Assembly (NCBI RefSeq): GCF_002804065.1
Contig: NZ_CP024955.1
Location: forward strand, 2,728,001 to 2,792,000
Direction: 5' to 3'
Source of the DNA: Kyrpidia spormannii
Lineage (GTDB): Bacteria; Bacillota; Bacilli; Kyrpidiales; Kyrpidiaceae
Length of the DNA stretch: 64,000 nt
The notes under the pieces are model-generated. The model saw nothing but the letters and a program-made list of their open reading frames with translations. It searched no databases and was not told where the DNA came from. Position numbers and translations under genes: made by a program. Shown piece after piece: positions 53,608 through 62,013 of the stretch (positions are counted from its first letter, which is position 1; every line of letters starts with the position of its first letter).

Positions 53608-54380
53608 GTCTGCTCGCCTTATCGTTTACCCTTGGATTTGTCGTCCTGGCGCTGATTCTCTCCCTCTGGCAGCGCCTGGGAATGGAGAAAGACATGATCG
53701 TTTCCACAGTCCGGGCTACCGTCCAGCTCCTCATCGTCGGATACATATTAAAGGTCGTCTTCAGCATCCAAGGTCCCGCCCTCATCCTCGCCATGATCCT
53801 CCTCATGCTGGTGGTGGCCACCTTTAACGCCGCCAAGCGCGGCCGGGGCATGCCGGGGATCCACCTGCGGATCCTGTTCGCCCTCACCTTAACCGAGGCG
53901 GTCACCCAAGCGTTCCTTCTCCTCATGCGAATCGTGCCACCCACCCCGCAATATGTGATTCCGATCAGCGGGATGATCATCGGCAACGCCATGGTGGTGG
54001 CCGGCCTGTTTCTCAATCGGCTTCGGGCGGAGGCGGAAAACCGCAAGGAAGAGATCAACCTGATCCTCTCCCTCGGTGGCACCCCGCGCCAGGCGATCCA
54101 ACCGGTGCTCAAGACGGCGGTGCGCGCCGGGATGATTCCCACGATCGACAGCACCAAAACCACCGGGCTGGTCCAGTTGCCGGGAATGATGACCGGACAA
54201 ATTATCGCCGGGGCCGACCCCATCCAAGCCGTTCGGTACCAGCTTTTAATCCTCTTCGCCATCCTCGCCTCCGCCGCCCTCACCAGCATGGTCCTGGGGT
54301 TCCTGACGTACCCGCGACTGTTCAACACGTATCAGCAACTGGTGCTGCCGGCCCAGAACTCGGCCAAGCTCGGTTCTTAA
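53604..54380 (+). CDS. fetB: FetB-like ABC permease (UPF0014)
   Basis: 258-aa integral membrane protein of the UPF0014 family with about seven membrane helices. The conserved cytoplasmic loop ILSLGGTPRQAIQPVLKTAV and IDSTKTTGLVQLPGMMTGQI are clear family signatures. It is translationally coupled to fetA and forms the export channel. Confidence 0.9.
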   Translation: MSLLALSFTLGFVVLALILSLWQRLGMEKDMIVSTVRATVQLLIVGYILKVVFSIQGPALILAMILLMLVVATFNAAKRGRGMPGIHLRILFALTLTEAVTQAFLLLMRIVPPTPQYVIPISGMIIGNAMVVAGLFLNRLRAEAENRKEEINLILSLGGTPRQAIQPVLKTAVRAGMIPTIDSTKTTGLVQLPGMMTGQIIAGADPIQAVRYQLLILFAILASAALTSMVLGFLTYPRLFNTYQQLVLPAQNSAKLGS

Positions 54381-54408
54381 TGTCCCTTCGTCACCGAGCA
54401 ACCAAAGG

Positions 54409-55392
54409 TCACTTGGACCGGGCCAGCAGCACCACGGCAGCGAGGATGCACGCGGCCCCCGCCGCCCCGGTCATGCCCAGGTTCACGTGGAGAAACAGCG
54501 CCGCCGACACCACCGCCGAAAGTGGCTCGGCACTGGCCAAAAGGCTGGTCTCAGCCGGGGTTAGAAAACGCAGACTGGTGAGATAAAACAGAAACGCCAC
54601 CAATGTGCCAAAGAGCACGACAAAGGCGGTGAGGCCCCAGGCGATCCACCACGTCTCCCCGGGCACCGCCGGCCCGGGCTGAAGCGCCCCGCCCAGGGCC
54701 GGCACCGCCGCCCCCACCACCATCGCCCACCCCACCGTGGCCGGCGCCCCGTAGCGGCGCAACAACCCTCCGGGGTACACCGTGTAAAAAGCCAACGTCA
54801 CGGCGGAGGCCAGCCCCCACACCACACTCGTCCAGGGCACAGTTAGCGCCTGGATCTGCCCGCCGGTCACAAGCAAAAACGTCCCCGCCAAGGCCAGACC
54901 GACCGCGGCGATTTGCCGAAGGCCGGGCATTCGCCGCGACCTCGCCGCCGCGTAAAGGACGATCATCGCCGGGGCCAAGTACTGGAGCAGCGTGGCCGTA
55001 GCGGCATTGCCCTCGGCCACCGAAGCAAAATACGAGTACTGCACCCCCAGCATCCCGAAGATCCCAAACAGCGTTAACCTCAGCGCGTCCACGAGATGCA
55101 CGAGAGGCCCCAAGGCCGCCCGGGGCCCCGCAAACACCGCCGTCCCCAGCACCAAGATCATCCCGGATAGCCCCATTCGCACGGTCACGAGCCACTCCGG
55201 GCGAAACCCCTCCCCCTGAAACAACACCTGAGCGGCCGTCCCGGACAACCCCCAGAACACGGCCGCGGCCAACACCATAACAAAACCTTTTACCCGGCCG
55301 GATCGGGTCGTCCCGGGATAAGAACCCTCATCCACCGGAACACGTCCCGTCCGCCCCAACTCCCTGACTGTTCCATCGTATGCCAATTTCAA
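54409..55392 (-). CDS. EamA/DMT-family transporter
   Basis: 327 aa, about ten membrane helices arranged as two EamA repeats (about 37-160 and 175-325), as in drug/metabolite transporters such as RhaT/YdcZ relatives. The frame opens at TTG 55392, but the first 35 residues are polar and unconserved. The start may therefore lie later, for example just before GFVMVLAAAVFWGLSG. It overlaps the end of a permease-like remnant upstream, so it was probably the second gene of an operon broken by the neighbouring IS. Substrate unknown. Confidence 0.85.
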   Translation of the reverse strand: MKLAYDGTVRELGRTGRVPVDEGSYPGTTRSGRVKGFVMVLAAAVFWGLSGTAAQVLFQGEGFRPEWLVTVRMGLSGMILVLGTAVFAGPRAALGPLVHLVDALRLTLFGIFGMLGVQYSYFASVAEGNAATATLLQYLAPAMIVLYAAARSRRMPGLRQIAAVGLALAGTFLLVTGGQIQALTVPWTSVVWGLASAVTLAFYTVYPGGLLRRYGAPATVGWAMVVGAAVPALGGALQPGPAVPGETWWIAWGLTAFVVLFGTLVAFLFYLTSLRFLTPAETSLLASAEPLSAVVSAALFLHVNLGMTGAAGAACILAAVVLLARSK

Positions 55393-55541
55393 GGCCTCAC
55401 TTCTCTACGAGACTCGCGCCGGACAAACCCATATCCAACGAGCATCACGGCCATCGCCCCAAGACTTGTCCAAATCCCCAAGCGCTGTTCGGCGCTCTTG
55501 ACCTCCTCCCCCTTTTGGCGGAGGATTCCTTCCTGCCACCA
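55389..55541 (-). pseudogene. C-terminal remnant of a membrane protein next to the IS605 end
   Basis: A minus-strand frame encodes WWQEGILRQKGEEV...AEQRLGIWTSLGAMAV, then MLVGYGFVRRESRREVRP. It contains one membrane helix with a positive tail, and its TGA overlaps the TTG of the EamA gene. It begins at the right end of the IS200/IS605 element with no start of its own. It may be the end of the amino-acid permease truncated on the other side of the IS (57277-58113), but the middle of that protein is absent, so the link is only a suggestion. Confidence 0.45.
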
Positions 55542-55544
55542 GGG

Positions 55545-55720
55545 GCCTTGTTGCACCCCTTGGATCGGTCGAACAACCGACTCCCCGGCGCTACACCGGA
55601 GAACAGGCGATCCGGGCCAGTCCAGCCCTTAATATGTTCATCGCTCCCACTGTGTCGGCATTGCCCTCATACCCGCACCTCTCGCACCGGAATGTCGTTT
55701 GCCTCGGCCGATTCGCATTG
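55545..55720 (-). ncRNA. Probable omega-RNA overlapping the tnpB 3' end
   Basis: TnpB proteins use a guide RNA made from the 3' end of tnpB and the element's right end, with the guide read from flanking DNA. Here the region from the tnpB 3' end to the hairpins near 55537-55585 fits that layout. No boundary can be fixed from sequence alone. Confidence 0.35.
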
Positions 55721-56790
55721 CTCACATGCCCGCATTCCGGTACCGGGCATCTTTGGCTCGTGTACGGGGCCGGGACGGTCCCCAGCCAGCCTCCCGACCA
55801 GTGGAGCTTGTAGCCCAAGAACGTTTGAAACATGAACCACCCTTGGTCCAGGATCGCTTTGTTCAGCCCGCTCTTGGCCCGCACGTTCTTTCCCGGATTC
55901 TCCCTCGTCCCCTTGGCTGACCGGCTCATGTTCTGGATCCGCAAATCCTCCACAAACACCATCGCGTGGGTTTTGCTGATGGCCGTGGAGGTCTTGTGCA
56001 GAAAATCCCGCCGGGCATTCGCAATATGCGCATGAAGACGCTGAAGCCTGGCCTTCTGTTTCTGCCAGTTTCGCGAGAACCTTTTCTTCCGCGACAGCTT
56101 CCGCATTTCCCAAGCCAGTTTCTTTTCATGCCGCCGGAACCATCCCGGCGCATCGACAAACGTGCCGTCCGACAACGCCGCAAAATGCACAATTCCCCGG
56201 TCGATCCCCACAGCCGACTCCGACGGGTGAACCGGCTCCGGCACGTCGATCTCCGTCTGGAAAGAGATGTACCAGTGCCCGGCCTGCCATGTTACCGTGG
56301 CATTCCGAAACGTCCCGTCGATGGTCCGGGACTTGCGGAACTTCACCCACCCGATCTTGGGCAGGAAAACCTTCGGCAAGACACACCGCCCGTCCGCATC
56401 CTTGGTCGACAGGTCGAGCTTGATCTGTTTCGGGTCCGGAAAGCGCAGGCCCGCCTCGTTCCGGTTCTTTTTCTTGAAGGTCGGGAACCGCGCCGGGCTG
56501 GACTTGTTAAACGCCGCCCGGATTGCCCGATCCAGGAACTTGAGCGTCCATTGCAAAGGGTGCACAGGGGCGTTGGCCAAAAAACCGTATTCCTCGCTGT
56601 GTCTCCAGAGTGTCAGGAGCCGGGCAAGCTCCTCATACGAGAGCAAAGGGTACCCGGCCTCCAGCCGCCCCTTTTGCAAGGCCAGCGCTTTGTTCCAGAC
56701 CAACCGCGCACATCCCCGGTAACGGGTGAAGCACTGGGATTGTTCCGTTGTCGGTTCCAAACGGAATCGAAATGACTTGAGAATTTTCAT
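55591..56790 (-). CDS. tnpB: RNA-guided endonuclease TnpB
   Basis: Full-length TnpB (399 aa) with a RuvC-like core: Asp197 (VGIDRGIVHF), Glu281 (VFVEDLRIQNMS) and Asp379 (GNADTVGAMNIL). The zinc ribbon has Cys348/Cys353 and Cys369/Cys372. The N-terminal helix-turn-helix/beta region (FRFRLEPTTEQSQCF) is present. ATG start, divergent from tnpA. It is thought to cut the donor site to favour retention of the element. All key residues are intact. Confidence 0.95.
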   Translation of the reverse strand: MKILKSFRFRLEPTTEQSQCFTRYRGCARLVWNKALALQKGRLEAGYPLLSYEELARLLTLWRHSEEYGFLANAPVHPLQWTLKFLDRAIRAAFNKSSPARFPTFKKKNRNEAGLRFPDPKQIKLDLSTKDADGRCVLPKVFLPKIGWVKFRKSRTIDGTFRNATVTWQAGHWYISFQTEIDVPEPVHPSESAVGIDRGIVHFAALSDGTFVDAPGWFRRHEKKLAWEMRKLSRKKRFSRNWQKQKARLQRLHAHIANARRDFLHKTSTAISKTHAMVFVEDLRIQNMSRSAKGTRENPGKNVRAKSGLNKAILDQGWFMFQTFLGYKLHWSGGWLGTVPAPYTSQRCPVPECGHVSNANRPRQTTFRCERCGYEGNADTVGAMNILRAGLARIACSPV

Positions 56791-56812
56791 GTTTTTAGGA
56801 TATACTTGGTCT

Positions 56813-57229
56813 ATGACAAAGTCAAACGAGATCCGTACAGGTCGACATTGCGTATATAATCTTCATGTCCATTTGGTCTTTGTGACTAAATATCGGCGCG
56901 GAGTGTTCACCAAAGAGATTTTGGAAGACCTGCGCGAGATTATGGCCTCCGTCTGTAAAGGTTTTGAAGCCGAATTGTTGGAATTTGACGGTGAGGATGA
57001 CCACGTGCACCTTTTGGTGACCTATCCACCCAAAGTGGCCATTTCCACGCTGGTGAACAGTCTGAAAGGCGTGTCCAGCCGCCTGATTCGAAAGAAAAAC
57101 TATACGCAAATTCGCCGAAAGCTATGGGGTGGACATCTCTGGTCCCCAAGTTATTTCGCCGGGAGCTGTGGCGGCGCTCCTCTGTCCGTTATCCGACAGT
57201 ATATCGAGAGTCAGAGAACACCTGAATGA
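56813..57229 (+). CDS. tnpA: HUH transposase TnpA (IS200 type)
   Basis: 138-aa Y1 single-strand transposase with the HUH motif His64-Val-His66 (DDHVHLLV) and catalytic Tyr130 (IRQYIESQ). ATG 56813 starts the conserved region (HCVYNLHVHLVFVTKYRR). A TTGAGA/TATACT promoter ends only about 5 bp before the ATG, so the mRNA is probably nearly leaderless and weakly translated, as is common for IS200. Upstream in-frame codons are not conserved. Confidence 0.93.
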   Translation: MTKSNEIRTGRHCVYNLHVHLVFVTKYRRGVFTKEILEDLREIMASVCKGFEAELLEFDGEDDHVHLLVTYPPKVAISTLVNSLKGVSSRLIRKKNYTQIRRKLWGGHLWSPSYFAGSCGGAPLSVIRQYIESQRTPE

Positions 57230-57278
57230 CGCGCCTTATCCTCTTCCTGAAGGAAGAGGTTTGCGGCGCGTTTTTTTC
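57229..57278 (+). terminator. IS605 left-end hairpin, also terminator-like
   Basis: Nested stems ACGCGCC (57229-57235)/GGCGCGT (57265-57271) and CCTCTTCC (57240-57247)/GGAAGAGG (57252-57259), followed by seven T. It probably serves both as TnpA recognition hairpin and as terminator for tnpA. Confidence 0.75.
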
Positions 57279-58113
57279 AGATCACAAAGGGACTTTCCCC
57301 GGTCCCCACTGTGGTCCAAGGCACCAGGGCTACGATCACCAGAAGCGGCAACACGTAAAATAGGACGGTCCGCCACACCACTCCGACCATCGCCCGGGGA
57401 ATGGTCCGGCCGGGGTCTCGGGTCTCCGCTGCCGTCAGCCCGATCATCTCACTGCCACCATAAGAAAACATCACCACCAGCAGCGCGCCGGCCAAACCGC
57501 TGAAGCCGGTGGGGAAAAATCCTCCACGGGCGGTAAGGTTGCCGAACCCGATGGCCGGATGCCCTGGAACCGCGCCGACGAGAAGCAAAAACCCGAGCAG
57601 GGAAAAAAGAATGATGGTGACGATTTTGATCCCCGCAAACCAAAACTCAAATTCCCCGTAGGCGCGCACCTGAAACAAATTCACAATCGTCAACGCCAGG
57701 GAGATGATGAGGCTGAGGACCCACAGGGGGACCCCCTGAAGCCAAAAGTGTAAAAAGGTCGCCCCGGCGGTGCATTCCGCCGCCAAGACCAAAACCCAGC
57801 AAAACCAATACAGCCAACCGGCCAGATAACCGAACATCGGCCCGACGTACTGCCTGACATAGACCAAAAAGGATCCGGCCACCGGTTTGTGAATGGACAT
57901 CTCCGCCAGGGCAAAAAGAACGAACAAAAGCAGAATTCCGCCCACGAGATAGTCCACCACCACCGCCGGCCCGGCCAAATGGATCGTCGAACCGCTGCCG
58001 AGAAACATCCCGGCGCCAATCACGCCGCCGAGGGACATCATCACGATGTGCCGGCTCAAAAGTCCCCGGGACAGGCCCGGAGTACTTCCCTGTTCCATCG
58101 CCCCCTCTTCCAA
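57277..58113 (-). pseudogene. Amino-acid permease truncated by the IS605 element
   Basis: The first 278 residues of an APC-superfamily amino-acid permease (AAP type). GVIGAGMFLGSG in helix 1, AEMSIHKPVAGSFLVYVRQYVGP and FSYGGSEMIGLTAAET are typical. The protein stops at GTGESPFVI followed by a TGA created at the IS junction, where relatives run on for roughly 170 more residues. Only about seven or eight of twelve membrane helices remain, so it is probably inactive. A candidate promoter lies at 58191-58218 on the minus strand (TTCGCG, 16 bp, TATACT). Confidence 0.85.
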
Positions 58114-58279
58114 TGGCTCTCCCCCTTCGAAGTTTCTCTCGGATCCCGGGCTCCACGAAATCTCGCCCGTCAGGTCCTTTCCTTCCTTTTAGTATACAAA
58201 ATCTGCGACTTCCGCGAACAGAAGAGAGGGTTTGTGCTAAGATGAAATTTAGCGAGTCGAACGGAAAGGATGGAGTCAC

Positions 58280-59467
58280 GTGGGGACCCTTCACCCGGCA
58301 GACCGCATCTCGCGGTTGCCCAAACAATTTTTTGCACGCCTCACCGCCGAAGCGGCACGTTACGTGGAACAAGGATTTGATGTCATTAATCTCGGCCAGG
58401 GCAACCCCGACCTGCCGACGCCGAGCCATATCGTCGAGGCTTTGCAGCAAGCGGCAGAAGATCCCGCCACACATCGCTATCCGCCGTTTCGCGGGCTCCC
58501 GGAATTGAAACGCGCGGCCGCCAAATGGTATGCAGACCGCTACGGCGTCGATCTGGCTCCCGAGCGCGAGGTGGCCATCCTTCCGGGGGGCAAAACCGGG
58601 TTGGTGGAGATCAGCCCGGCTTTGCTCAACCCAGGAGATGTCTGCCTGGTCCCGGATCCGGGTTATCCGGATTACTTATCGGGGATCGCCTGGGCCGGAG
58701 CAGAGATGGTACCGATGCCCCTTCGGGCGGAACGCCGATTCCTTCCGTATTTTGCCGAAATACCTTCCGACGTGGCCGACCGGGCCAAGTTGATGTTTTT
58801 GAATTACCCCAACAACCCCACCGGAGCGGCGGCAGACCTCGCCTTTTTCGAGACAGCAGTCCGGTTTGCCCAGCGGCACGAGATCGTGGTCTTCCAGGAT
58901 TTCGCTTATGGGGCCATCGGTTTTGACGGCAAGGTGCCGCCGAGCTTTCTACAGGTTCCCGGAGCCAAAGACGTGGGGATCGAGCTCTACTCGTTCTCCA
59001 AGACCTTCAACATGGCGGGGTGGCGCCTGGCTTTCGCGGTGGGCCGGGCCGATGTCATCCAGCTCTTGGAACTGGTTCACGACCATTTTTACTGCAGTGT
59101 ATTCGGCGCCGTCCAAAGGGCGGGCATTGCGGCCTTGACGGGGCCGTTAGAGCCCGTTGAAACGATGCGCCGTACCTATGAGAATCGGCGCAATGCGTTC
59201 TGTGGAGAGTTGCGGCGCCTCGGTTATCCGGTTCAGCCCCCGGAGGGATCGTTTTTCTGCTGGCTCCCGGTCCCCCCGGGCGAGACCAGCGAAGGATTCG
59301 CCGAGCGGGTACTGGAAACCTTTCACGTCGTGGTGGCTCCAGGGGTGGGGTTCGGGCCGCACGGCGAGGGATATGTCCGGGTAGGGCTTTTGGCGCCAGA
59401 AGAGAGGCTTGTTGAGGCCGCCCGGCGATTGGCCATGGCGTATCACAACGAAAGGCCAAAGATATGA
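58280..59467 (+). CDS. mtnE: PLP-dependent aminotransferase, MtnE-like
   Basis: 395-aa class I/II aminotransferase. PLP Lys241 (YSFSKTFNMAGWR), Asp207 (FQDFAYGAIGFDG), NYPNNPTGA and the substrate Arg region GYVRVGLL are present. It matches my memory of B. subtilis MtnE along the whole length (DVINLGQGNPDLPTP, GGKTGLVE, PDPGYPDY), an enzyme that makes methionine from its keto acid in methionine salvage. GTG start behind AAAGGATGGAG. No other salvage genes are in the window, so the substrate is inferred. Confidence 0.85.
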   Translation: MGTLHPADRISRLPKQFFARLTAEAARYVEQGFDVINLGQGNPDLPTPSHIVEALQQAAEDPATHRYPPFRGLPELKRAAAKWYADRYGVDLAPEREVAILPGGKTGLVEISPALLNPGDVCLVPDPGYPDYLSGIAWAGAEMVPMPLRAERRFLPYFAEIPSDVADRAKLMFLNYPNNPTGAAADLAFFETAVRFAQRHEIVVFQDFAYGAIGFDGKVPPSFLQVPGAKDVGIELYSFSKTFNMAGWRLAFAVGRADVIQLLELVHDHFYCSVFGAVQRAGIAALTGPLEPVETMRRTYENRRNAFCGELRRLGYPVQPPEGSFFCWLPVPPGETSEGFAERVLETFHVVVAPGVGFGPHGEGYVRVGLLAPEERLVEAARRLAMAYHNERPKI

Positions 59468-59548
59468 ATCCACGGCTCCCGCGGTTGATCCGGTTGGCGG
59501 CCCCGCCTTGAGCCTCCGTCATGGGACAAACGAGCGGGGCCGACTTCA

Positions 59549-60895
59549 TCATAGCCGAATCCCGGCGGCGGCTTGGAATTGCGCCGCTAGATCCAGCAGT
59601 CCGTCGTCGTCCATCGGCGAGCCGACCACCTGGAGACCGACGGGCAATCCTCGGCTATCCACCCCGCAGGGCACCGACACGGCGGGAAATCCTACGACAT
59701 TCCACGGCGCAGTCATGGACACCAACGCATCCCAAACAGGTACGTCATAGCCCTGGATCTGCACCTGCTCTTGGCCCACCTTGGGAACGGGGCAGGGTAA
59801 AGTCGGCATCACGAGCCCGGCGTATCTTCCCATTTTCCGGGTCCAGTCGGCAATCTTCTCCCTCCGAATCGCTTGGGCCGCCAAATAGTCCAAAGCGAAG
59901 ACCTCTCGACCGGGATCGAGCCTTTCGGCAAGATCCCCCTGGAGCAGTCCCCGCCGGGGCCCCTCAAGCACCTCCCGGTGGGTGAGATACGCCTCGGGAA
60001 GGCGAACGGTCAGTTGAAGCGCTTTCCATTCGTCAAAGGGCTCCATCTCCACAGCTTCAAATCCATACCCCAAATGGCGAAAAATGCCGAGGGCATCTTC
60101 GAATATTTGAACGATTTCTGGATCTGTCCTCTCGCGGATGTAGTCCCAGGGCACGGCGAGCAGGCGGTCGTGAGAAGCCCGCTCCCCGGGTCTGGGACGT
60201 TCAGCGCGCCCATCCGCAGCGGGAATCAGGGAATCCCCAGGATGCTCCGTCAATAAATGAAATAAGTAGCGAGCATCGGAGACGGTGTGGGTGAGGACCC
60301 CCACGTGGTCGTAGGTGGTGCTGAGGGGCATCACCCCTTGGGTGGAAATTCGGCCTCTCGTCGGCTTAAAGCCAACAATCCCGCAACACGATGCCGGAAT
60401 GCGAACGGAACCGCCGGTATCCGTCCCCAGAGCTGCCGCCACCATCCCCGCGGCCACCGCCGCGGCCGAACCTCCACTTGAGCCCCCGGGGATGTACTCG
60501 AGGTTTCGGGGGTTACGGGTAGGAGGCGTGATCACCCCGTACGCCAACTCCTGGGTGTTGGTCTTCCCGACGATCACCGCCCCCGCTGCCCGAAGCTTTG
60601 CAACACAAGGGGCGTCTTCGTCCGCCGTCCTGTGATAGGCTCGAGAACCCCCGGTCGTCGGCATGCCGGCGACATCGATCATGTCTTTCACGCCCACGGG
60701 TATCCCGGACAGCGGGCCAGACCCGGGGGGATCCGCAATGCGATCCGCCGCCTCCGGATCCACATATAAAAACGCCTGAACTTTCGGCTCCAGAACGTTC
60801 AGTTGTTCCCGAACCCGGGTGGCCAATGCCTCCCGAGTCATCGCACCTCTTTCCAAAGCAGATAACATTTCGAGAACGGTCATATAATCTATCAT
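59549..60895 (-). CDS. Amidase-signature enzyme
   Basis: 448-aa amidase-signature hydrolase. The Ser-cisSer-Lys triad is visible: Lys70 (GVKDMIDV), Ser139 (GGSSGGSAAA) and Ser163 (TDTGGSVRIPAS). GKTNTQELAYG is also typical. ATG start 8 bp behind AAAGGAGG. It has no gatB/gatC neighbours, so it is probably a catabolic amidase (allophanate-hydrolase or aryl-amidase type), not GatA. It is transcribed alone, divergent from the terC riboswitch unit. Confidence 0.88.
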   Translation of the reverse strand: MIDYMTVLEMLSALERGAMTREALATRVREQLNVLEPKVQAFLYVDPEAADRIADPPGSGPLSGIPVGVKDMIDVAGMPTTGGSRAYHRTADEDAPCVAKLRAAGAVIVGKTNTQELAYGVITPPTRNPRNLEYIPGGSSGGSAAAVAAGMVAAALGTDTGGSVRIPASCCGIVGFKPTRGRISTQGVMPLSTTYDHVGVLTHTVSDARYLFHLLTEHPGDSLIPAADGRAERPRPGERASHDRLLAVPWDYIRERTDPEIVQIFEDALGIFRHLGYGFEAVEMEPFDEWKALQLTVRLPEAYLTHREVLEGPRRGLLQGDLAERLDPGREVFALDYLAAQAIRREKIADWTRKMGRYAGLVMPTLPCPVPKVGQEQVQIQGYDVPVWDALVSMTAPWNVVGFPAVSVPCGVDSRGLPVGLQVVGSPMDDDGLLDLAAQFQAAAGIRL

Positions 60896-60925
60896 AACTT
60901 TCGCCTCCTTTTTGGGGCAAACCTC

Positions 60926-60955
60926 TTGACGCCCTCATTCTATTAACTGTAGAAT
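60926..60955 (+). promoter_or_regulatory. Promoter of the riboswitch-terC unit
   Basis: TTGACG (60926-60931), 18-bp spacer and TAGAAT (60950-60955). A start near 60962 would place the riboswitch at the 5' end of the transcript. Confidence 0.7.
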
Positions 60956-60980
60956 ATGGGCACAAGGTGTATATGTCTCC

Positions 60981-61095
60981 AAAGGGGAGTAGCGGAACGG
61001 CAAAGTCGTCAGTACGGGGTTGCGGCCCCCGGCTTTGCGGCAACGGTGACGTTGTGAGCGAGACCTTTACCGAAAAGCGGTAAAGGTCTTTTTTA
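60981..61095 (+). promoter_or_regulatory. yybP-ykoY manganese riboswitch with terminator
   Basis: The conserved parts are in order: AAAGGGGAGTAGC at the 5' side, GTCGTCAGTACGG, and GTGAGCGAGACCTTTACC at the 3' side. GACCTTTACCG (61062-61072) can pair with CGGTAAAGGTC (61078-61088) followed by a T-run, an intrinsic terminator. The aptamer's 3' strand shares the terminator's left arm, so Mn2+ binding should prevent termination and turn on terC. Confidence 0.92.
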
Positions 61096-61189
61096 TTGAT
61101 CGCGACCCTATCATGAATGTCTTTTGACATCCGTCGCGGCGCATGCTCTTCATCCAACGAGGACAATCTCAAGGTAGGAGGCGAGTGGG

Positions 61190-61912
61190 TTGGAGTTTCT
61201 TTCAGCGGCATTTTTCTCCGCGCTTTTGGCCATTGTTATCATCGACCTGGTGCTGGCCGGCGACAACGCCGTCGTGATCGGAATGTCGGCTAGGACCCTC
61301 CCGAAGGACCTACAGAAAAAAGCGATTGTATGGGGTACCCTGATCGCTATCGCCGTTCGCATCCTCGCCACCTTCGTCGCGGTGTGGCTGCTCGAGATCC
61401 CCGGTCTTCTCCTTGCGGGGGGACTGCTCTTAATCTGGATTTCTTACAAATTACTCGTTCAGGAAAGCAGGCCTCATGAAGAGGGCAGGTCGGAGTTAGG
61501 GAAGGTTGCCGGCACCATGGCCGTGGCGGAAGCGGCCGTCGGTCTTCGGGCAGCCATCCGGACCATCGTCGTCGCCGACGCTGCCATGGGCTTAGACAAT
61601 GTCCTGGCGGTGGCTGGAGCAGCTCATGGTCATTGGATTCTCGTTTTCTTGGGCCTTTTGATCAGTATTCCCCTCGTCGTGTGGGGCAGCACCCTCATCG
61701 TGAAGCTCATGGATCGTTTCCCGTGGCTCATCTACGTGGGCGGTGGGGTCTTGGCGTGGACGGCGGGAAAAATGATCGCCGACGAACCACTGCTGCAAAC
61801 GGTATTTGACAACTCTGTGCTGTACTGGACGACCATCGTCCTCGTCATCGTCGGAGTTCTCACGGCCGGTCTGCTCACGAATCAAAAGAGGCACCATGCC
61901 GCCGGGAGTTAA
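61190..61912 (+). CDS. TerC-family membrane protein (Mn2+ efflux/metalation)
   Basis: 240-aa polytopic membrane protein of the TerC family (YkoY/YjbE-like), about seven helices. Acidic motifs in membrane segments, IDLVLAGDNAVVIG (helix 1) and DAAMGLDNVLAVAGAA (mid-protein), are family hallmarks. TTG start 8 bp behind AGGAGG. The manganese riboswitch upstream links it to Mn2+ export or loading of exported metalloenzymes. Confidence 0.92.
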   Translation: MEFLSAAFFSALLAIVIIDLVLAGDNAVVIGMSARTLPKDLQKKAIVWGTLIAIAVRILATFVAVWLLEIPGLLLAGGLLLIWISYKLLVQESRPHEEGRSELGKVAGTMAVAEAAVGLRAAIRTIVVADAAMGLDNVLAVAGAAHGHWILVFLGLLISIPLVVWGSTLIVKLMDRFPWLIYVGGGVLAWTAGKMIADEPLLQTVFDNSVLYWTTIVLVIVGVLTAGLLTNQKRHHAAGS

Positions 61913-61974
61913 ACCGAGGACTGAGCCGGATTGAAAACACGCACCATTCATCCGCCTGGGCTACCCCTGTGGTG

Positions 61975-62006
61975 GGCGGCGGACTGCCCCTCTGCAGTCC
62001 GCCGCC
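61975..62006. terminator. Perfect 13-bp hairpin between convergent terC and nfrA
   Basis: GGCGGCGGACTGC (61975-61987) and GCAGTCCGCCGCC (61994-62006) with a 6-nt loop. It ends 7 bp before the stop side of nfrA. There is no T-run, but the position fits a shared bidirectional terminator. Confidence 0.6.
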
Positions 62007-62013
62007 GGCAGGG

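Larger units (their letters stand above)
55542..57276. mobile_element. IS200/IS605-family element (IS605/IS608 layout)
   Basis: Divergent tnpA (plus) and tnpB (minus) separated by 22 bp, with a hairpin at each outer end. One is CCTCTTCC/GGAAGAGG inside a longer stem (57229-57271), beyond tnpA. The other end, beyond tnpB (about 55537-55585), has TCGGT-TGTTCG-ACCGA and a CCAGGGG/CCCCTTGG stem. Such elements make no target duplication, so exact ends are approximate. The element truncates an amino-acid permease at its left-end side. Confidence 0.85.
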
